Position numbers and translations under genes: made by a program
Part shown: piece after piece, positions 59,839-64,000 of the stretch
Layout of the letters: every line of letters begins with the position of its first letter
Numbering within the stretch: the first letter of the stretch is position 1
Origin: Stenotrophomonas maltophilia
GTDB lineage: Bacteria > Pseudomonadota > Gammaproteobacteria > Xanthomonadales > Xanthomonadaceae
Direction: 5' to 3'
Assembly (NCBI RefSeq): GCF_003205835.1
Contig: NZ_CP029773.1
Coordinates: 4,620,501 to 4,684,500, forward strand
DNA: 64,000 nt
Notes under the pieces: generated by a model
Told to the model about the DNA's origin: nothing
Database searches by the model: none
The model's input: only the letters and a program-made list of their open reading frames with translations

Positions 59839-60569
59839 CAGAGCATGCCTCCGTTCACCGAGATCACCTGGCGGGTGATGTAGCCGGCCGGCTCGGACAG
59901 CAGGAATGCAACCGTGGCCGCCACTTCGTCCGGACGACCGACACGGCCTGCGGGAATCAGTTTGAGCGCGTGTTCAACCACTTCGTCGTTGAGCATTTCG
60001 GTCTCGATCAGGCCCGGGGCCACGCAGTTGACGGTGATCTGGCGGCTGGCCAGTTCCAGCGCCAGCGCCTTGGTGGCACCGATGATGCCGGCCTTGGCGG
60101 CGCTGTAGTTGACCTGCCCGCGGTTGCCGGCCAGCCCGGACACCGACGACAGGGTGACGATGCGGCCGGGCTTGCGCCGCCGCACCATCGGCATGATCAA
60201 CGGATGCAGTACGTTGTAGAAGCCATCCAGATTGGTGTGGATCACCTGGTCCCAATCGTCCGCCGACAGCGCCGGGAAGGCGCCATCACGGGCGATGCCG
60301 GCGTTGCAGACCACGCCGTAGTACGCGCCGTGCGCTTCGACATCGGCCTCCAGCGCGGCGCGTGCGGCCTCGCGGTCGGCTACGTCGAACGCCAGCACGC
60401 GGGCCTGCTGGCCCAAGGCCTGGATCTCGGCCACCACGGCCTGTGCTTCTTCCAGGCGGCTGCGGCAATGCACCACCACGTCGAAGCCATCGCGCGCGAT
60501 GCGCAGCGCAATGGCCCGGCCGATGCCCCGGCTGGCGCCGGTCACCAGCACACTTCGATTCCCTGTCAT
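59838..60569 (-). CDS. 3-oxoacyl-ACP reductase, FabG-like (ApeQ-like)
   Basis: 243 residues from ATG 60569. SDR with TGASRGIGRA (10-19), CNAGIARDG (~90), catalytic Ser in TLSSVSGLAG, Tyr and Lys in NYSAAKAG, and the C-terminal ISVNGGML. Reduces the beta-keto group during polyene chain growth. Its start overlaps the dehydratase gene by four bases; a longer frame (to 61046) is not real because it covers that gene. Confidence 0.88.
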   Translation of the reverse strand: MTGNRSVLVTGASRGIGRAIALRIARDGFDVVVHCRSRLEEAQAVVAEIQALGQQARVLAFDVADREAARAALEADVEAHGAYYGVVCNAGIARDGAFPALSADDWDQVIHTNLDGFYNVLHPLIMPMVRRRKPGRIVTLSSVSGLAGNRGQVNYSAAKAGIIGATKALALELASRQITVNCVAPGLIETEMLNDEVVEHALKLIPAGRVGRPDEVAATVAFLLSEPAGYITRQVISVNGGML

Positions 60570-61021
60570 GCCTGTCCACTCTCCAGATAGGCCATCGCGT
60601 CGGCCGGCTCGAACACCGACACGTTGGCTGTCGCCCATTCGTCCTCGCCCGCCAGGATGCGGCAGGCGAACATCCCCAATCCATTGTCGCCCAACAGCTC
60701 GCAGCGCGCCTGTACGCGCAGCCGGGTGCCACTGGGAAAGCCGCTGCAGCGGCTGCTGTAGCGCCGGCTGCCAAGCAGGAAGCCGAGCTGCGGCGGATTG
60801 CCGGCCGCACGTGCACGGCAACCGGCCCAGGCCGCGATGGCCTGCGCCATGTATTCGATGCCGACCCACGCCGGCACTTCGCCGTTCTCCACGAACAGCC
60901 CGGCTTCGGGCACCACCAGTTCGGCCTCGATGGCCTCCTGGTCCCACTGCGTGATGCGCTCCAGCAGGCACATGTCCTGGCGGTGCGGCACCACGTCCTC
61001 GATCGCGTACAGGGTGTTCAT
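60566..61021 (-). CDS. Hotdog-fold 3-hydroxyacyl-ACP dehydratase (ApeP-like)
   Basis: 151 residues from ATG 61021, which overlaps the ketosynthase stop as ATGA. FabZ-like hotdog protein: VPHRQDMCLLERI carries the conserved His near the N-terminus and VGIEYMAQAIAAWAG the central helix with Glu. Removes water to form the polyene double bonds. Order KS-DH-KR-KS equals apeOPQR. Confidence 0.82.
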   Translation of the reverse strand: MNTLYAIEDVVPHRQDMCLLERITQWDQEAIEAELVVPEAGLFVENGEVPAWVGIEYMAQAIAAWAGCRARAAGNPPQLGFLLGSRRYSSRCSGFPSGTRLRVQARCELLGDNGLGMFACRILAGEDEWATANVSVFEPADAMAYLESGQA

Positions 61022-62202
61022 CGGCGCTCCAGCGCCAGCACGGCATTGCTGCCGCCGAAGGCGAACGAATTGCTCAGCACCCGCCGCGGCGCCTGCGCCA
61101 GGCAGGAGCCCGGCGCGACCAGCGGCAGCACCGGCAGTGCGGGGTCGGCCACGCCGTCCCACCAGTGCGGTGGCAGCTGCTGCTGCGGGTTCTCGGCCAG
61201 CAGGATCCAGCACAGCGCTGCCTCGATCGCACCCGAAGCGCCCAGCGTATGGCCGGTCAACGGCTTGGTGGAGCTGGCCGGTACGCCATTGCCCAGCACC
61301 TGCGAGACCGCCAGGCTTTCCATCGCATCGTTGTGCCCGGTGGCCGTGCCATGCAGGTTCACGTAGTCCACTTCGTCGGCGCCCCAGCCCGCACGCAGCA
61401 GTGCCTGCTGCAGCGCGTCGATGGCGCCCAGCCCCTGCGGATCCGGCGCCGACATGTGATGGGCATCAGCCGATTCGCCCCACCCGGCCAGGCACACCGG
61501 ACCCGGCTCGCGGGTAAGCAGGAACAGCGCGGCGCCCTCGCCGATGTTGATGCCGGCGCGGTGCTGCGAGAACGGATTGCAGCGCAGGGCCGACACCGAT
61601 TCCAACGCGCTGAAGCCGGCCACGGTGAAGCGGCACAGCGAATCGGCACCGCCGGCAATCACCGCATCGACGATGCCGGCGCGCAGCATGCGCGCGGCCG
61701 ACATCAGCGCCTTGGCGCTGGACGAACAGGCGGTGGACAGGGTCCATGCCGGCCCCTGCGCGCCGCTGCGCTGGCGCACGAACTGCGCGGCGGTGCCCAT
61801 TTCCTGCTGGGCATAGTCGAACCCGGTCGGCCACTGGCCCTGCTCGGCGTGGCTGCGCAGGGCCTGCTCGGATTCACCGATGCCCGAGGTGCTGGTGCCC
61901 AGCACCACCGCCACGCGCTCGGCGCCATGGCGGGCGATCGCGGCGGCCACTGCCGGTGCGATCTGCGCCAGTGCCACGTCCAGTAGCGCGTTGTTGCGCC
62001 CGCGCAGCGGCACCGGCAGGTCCTCCAGCGCCGGCAGCGGCGTGCGCACTTCGCCCAGTGCCAGGGTGCGCCCCGGCAGCAGGCTGTCGTTGTCGCTGAG
62101 GCCGCCCGGCACATCGGCGAACATGGCCGAGGCCACCGCGGCGCGGCCATCGCCGAGCGCACAGACCACGCCCAGGTCGTTCAGGTAGATCGGTGCACTC
62201 AT
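61018..62202 (-). CDS. Beta-ketoacyl-ACP synthase of aryl-polyene cluster (ApeO-like)
   Basis: 394 residues from ATG 62202. Catalytic Cys159 in LSTACSSSAKAL, His284 in NLHGTATGHND, Lys313 and His318 in TKPLTGHTLG, so it is an active ketosynthase and not a chain-length-factor subunit. ATGA overlap with the upstream lipoprotein gene. The longer 429-codon frame has no better start. Confidence 0.87.
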   Translation of the reverse strand: MSAPIYLNDLGVVCALGDGRAAVASAMFADVPGGLSDNDSLLPGRTLALGEVRTPLPALEDLPVPLRGRNNALLDVALAQIAPAVAAAIARHGAERVAVVLGTSTSGIGESEQALRSHAEQGQWPTGFDYAQQEMGTAAQFVRQRSGAQGPAWTLSTACSSSAKALMSAARMLRAGIVDAVIAGGADSLCRFTVAGFSALESVSALRCNPFSQHRAGINIGEGAALFLLTREPGPVCLAGWGESADAHHMSAPDPQGLGAIDALQQALLRAGWGADEVDYVNLHGTATGHNDAMESLAVSQVLGNGVPASSTKPLTGHTLGASGAIEAALCWILLAENPQQQLPPHWWDGVADPALPVLPLVAPGSCLAQAPRRVLSNSFAFGGSNAVLALERR

Positions 62203-62756
62203 CGGTCCGGCCCGGCCATGTCGATCGATTCGATGCGCAGCGCGTAGCCTTCGGCGCGGTTGTCCAACTGCACGCTGCCATCGTCCAGGCGCTGCAGCTG
62301 CAGCCACACCGTGCCGTCGCGCGACAGGCTGCGCTGATGGCCGTCATCGCTGACCTGCCAACCTGCCGGCAACGCGGCGGCGATGGCCGCGGTCGGCCAC
62401 AGCGCGAACTGCAGGTCATCCAGTACGCGCTCGGCACGCACCTGCGGCGGCAGCCACGGCGCGCGCTGCTGGGTCAGCTGCTGGCCGTCCCACTGCAGGC
62501 GCACGCCAGTCTGGCCCATCGCCTGCACCGCCAGCTGCACCTGCTGCGCATCGGCTTCCAGCAGAGCATCCAGGTCGCGCTCATGCGTGCCGAAGCGGAA
62601 ATGCAGCTGCTGCTGCAGCGCCAGCGGCGCCGGCAGGCTGGCCGGTGACAGGCGCAGCGGCGGCAGCTCCACCAATGGCTTGGGCATGCGGCCGGCACAG
62701 GCGGCCAGCAGCAGGCACAGCAGCAGCGCTGCAGTACGGGCGATCAGGCGCTGCAC
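62199..62756 (-). CDS. DUF3261 outer-membrane lipoprotein of the pigment cluster
   Basis: 185 residues with a lipoprotein signal ending LLLAAC (Cys20). Beta-rich body with several Gln/Leu stretches (LQQQLHFRFGTHERDLDALL). DUF3261 lipoproteins occur only in aryl-polyene type clusters and probably help place the finished lipid-pigment in the outer membrane together with the LolA- and MMPL-type partners, which are not in this window. It overlaps the flavoprotein gene by 13 bases. Confidence 0.78.
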   Translation of the reverse strand: MQRLIARTAALLLCLLLAACAGRMPKPLVELPPLRLSPASLPAPLALQQQLHFRFGTHERDLDALLEADAQQVQLAVQAMGQTGVRLQWDGQQLTQQRAPWLPPQVRAERVLDDLQFALWPTAAIAAALPAGWQVSDDGHQRSLSRDGTVWLQLQRLDDGSVQLDNRAEGYALRIESIDMAGPDR

Positions 62757-63994
62757 AGCTGCTCCAGCACGCGCATGCGGCGGCCGCTTTCGTCGGCCAC
62801 GTACGGGTTGTTGGTGTCCCAGGCGTAGCCGGCCAGGATGGAGCTGATCATGTCGCGCACTTCAGGCTGCTGCTGCGGGTGGTAGATGATCTTCTGGAAA
62901 CCGCCTTCGTACCAGCTTTCGACGAAGCGGCGGAAGGTCTTCACACCGGCGCGCAGCGGGATCGAGAAGTCGGCTTCCCAGTCGACGGTTTCGCCGGCAT
63001 AGCGGCGCGCCAGGCACTCGCTGGCCAGCTGCGCGGACTTGAAGGCGATGGTGACGCCGGAGGAGAACACCGGGTCGAGGAACTCGCCGGCATTGCCCAG
63101 CAGGGCGTAGCCCGGGCCCCACAGCGAACTGACATTGGCCGAGTAACCGGTGATCCGCCGCACCGGCAGCACCGCCCATTCGGCGTTGGCCAGCAGCCGG
63201 GTCAGGTTGGGGTCCTCGCCGACGATGGCCTGCAGCTTCTGCAGGTCGTCGCCTTCGTAGCGCTCGAAGAACGACGGCTCGGCGACCACGCCCAGCGAGC
63301 AGCAGCCGTTGGAGAACGGGATCGTCCAGTACCAGACGTCGATGTGCTCGGGATGGGTGGTGATCAGGATCTTGTTGCGATCGAAGTCCGCTTCGGCCGG
63401 AATGTTGTCGCGCACGTGGCAGAAGATCGCCCCGCGCACCGGGAAGTTGGACGGCGATTCCAGCTGCAGCAGGCGCGGCAGCAGGCGCGCGAAGCCGGAG
63501 GCGTCGAGGATGAAATCGGCCTCGATGCGGTACTCGCTGCCATCCGGACGACGCACGGTCACCGCCGGCTGCTCGCCCGGCTCGACCGCAAGCACTTCAT
63601 CGCCGAAGCGCAGCGTAGTGCCCATGCGCTCGGCACCGCGCGCCAGCACGTTGTCGAAGTCGGCGCGCTGCACCTGGTAGGTGGTACCCCAACCGGGCGA
63701 GAACTTCTTCCTGAAGTCGAACGCGGTACGCGCCTCGCCATGCACGAAGGCGGCGCCGTTCTTGTGCTGGAACCCGGCCTCGACCACGTCCTGCAGCAGG
63801 CCTGCCGCTTCGATGTACTCCATGCTTTGCGGCAGCAGGCTTTCACCGATCGAGAAGCGCGGGAACTGCTGACGCTCCAGCATCAGCACCTGGCGACCCT
63901 GCTGGCGCAGCATCGCAGCGGCCACCGAGCCGGCCGGGCCCGCACCGATGATCAGGATTTCAGTACGTTCGACAGCATCCACAGCAGTATTCAT
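62744..63994 (-). CDS. Halogenase-like FAD-dependent oxidoreductase of the pigment cluster
   Basis: 416 residues, complete; start six bases from the window end. FAD-binding GAGPAG (17-22), second FAD motif LGNAGEFLDPVFSSG, and WYWTIP at 221-226, which fits the W-x-W-x-I-P motif of flavin-dependent halogenases. Lys78 (FQHKNG) lies where PrnA-type halogenases have their active-site Lys79. Similar genes are found in xanthomonadin clusters, whose pigments are brominated. It could therefore halogenate the aryl head, but plain monooxygenation is also possible. Confidence 0.82.
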   Translation of the reverse strand: MNTAVDAVERTEILIIGAGPAGSVAAAMLRQQGRQVLMLERQQFPRFSIGESLLPQSMEYIEAAGLLQDVVEAGFQHKNGAAFVHGEARTAFDFRKKFSPGWGTTYQVQRADFDNVLARGAERMGTTLRFGDEVLAVEPGEQPAVTVRRPDGSEYRIEADFILDASGFARLLPRLLQLESPSNFPVRGAIFCHVRDNIPAEADFDRNKILITTHPEHIDVWYWTIPFSNGCCSLGVVAEPSFFERYEGDDLQKLQAIVGEDPNLTRLLANAEWAVLPVRRITGYSANVSSLWGPGYALLGNAGEFLDPVFSSGVTIAFKSAQLASECLARRYAGETVDWEADFSIPLRAGVKTFRRFVESWYEGGFQKIIYHPQQQPEVRDMISSILAGYAWDTNNPYVADESGRRMRVLEQLCSA

Positions 63995-64000
63995 CGGTGC

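Overview
The window looks like a piece of a Stenotrophomonas chromosome (most likely the S. maltophilia group). It is GC-rich, its genes are of Xanthomonadaceae type, and the intergenic spaces carry many short GTAG-headed stem-loops of the SMAG repeat family known from S. maltophilia. I identified everything by reading sequence and remembered family features; no database search was run.

Bases 1 to about 23,020 look like an acquired island. From the left they hold a czcCBA-type heavy-metal RND efflux operon (czcC is cut by the window start) with a HupE/UreJ-like protein, an anchor protein and a small periplasmic protein. A TonB receptor follows on the other strand. Next is a scrambled segment: a 5'-truncated SDR gene, a damaged IS21-family copy, the remains of a large gene resembling the C-terminal part of SIR2/DUF4020 defence proteins, and an intact IS21 copy in opposite orientation sitting inside that gene. 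The island ends with four translationally overlapping genes, three different tyrosine recombinases plus a small basic protein, matching the ginABCD module of GInt islands. The first recombinase gene abuts the 3' end of fpr, which I take to be the insertion site.

From 23,023 onward the genes look like core chromosome: fpr; a YadGH-type ABC exporter; a hypothetical gene bracketed by two unusual long palindromes; a ketopantoate-reductase-like gene coupled to a nucleoside-sugar-epimerase-like gene; tatD; hrpB; rluE; small membrane proteins; an exported methyltransferase-like protein and an aldo/keto reductase. At 35.9-39.4 kb an RNA-repair locus pairs a slipin/SPFH gene with the RNA ligase gene rtcB. 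In front of it lies a roughly 1-kb non-coding stretch with a probable small transcript, a 22-bp palindrome and two tandem tRNA-like folds that look unable to act as normal tRNAs. This is the most interesting part of the window.

After that come a thioredoxin-reductase-like gene with its Rrf2 regulator (probable operator over the start codon), a chemotaxis receptor, a LysR/MFS divergent pair, a second aldo/keto reductase, an alpha/beta hydrolase, a YbjQ protein, a Pat-like protein acetyltransferase, mgtE, a Kef antiporter, a 1112-residue membrane-anchored ankyrin protein and ycgL. The right end (58.6-64 kb, minus strand) is part of an aryl-polyene/xanthomonadin-type pigment operon: halogenase-like flavoprotein, DUF3261 lipoprotein, ketosynthase, dehydratase, ketoreductase and second ketosynthase, all overlapping end to end.

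Three dispersed repeat families fill the intergenic DNA: SMAG stem-loops, GGGGTC-ended palindromes, and a two-copy family with a conserved core but different palindromic arms.
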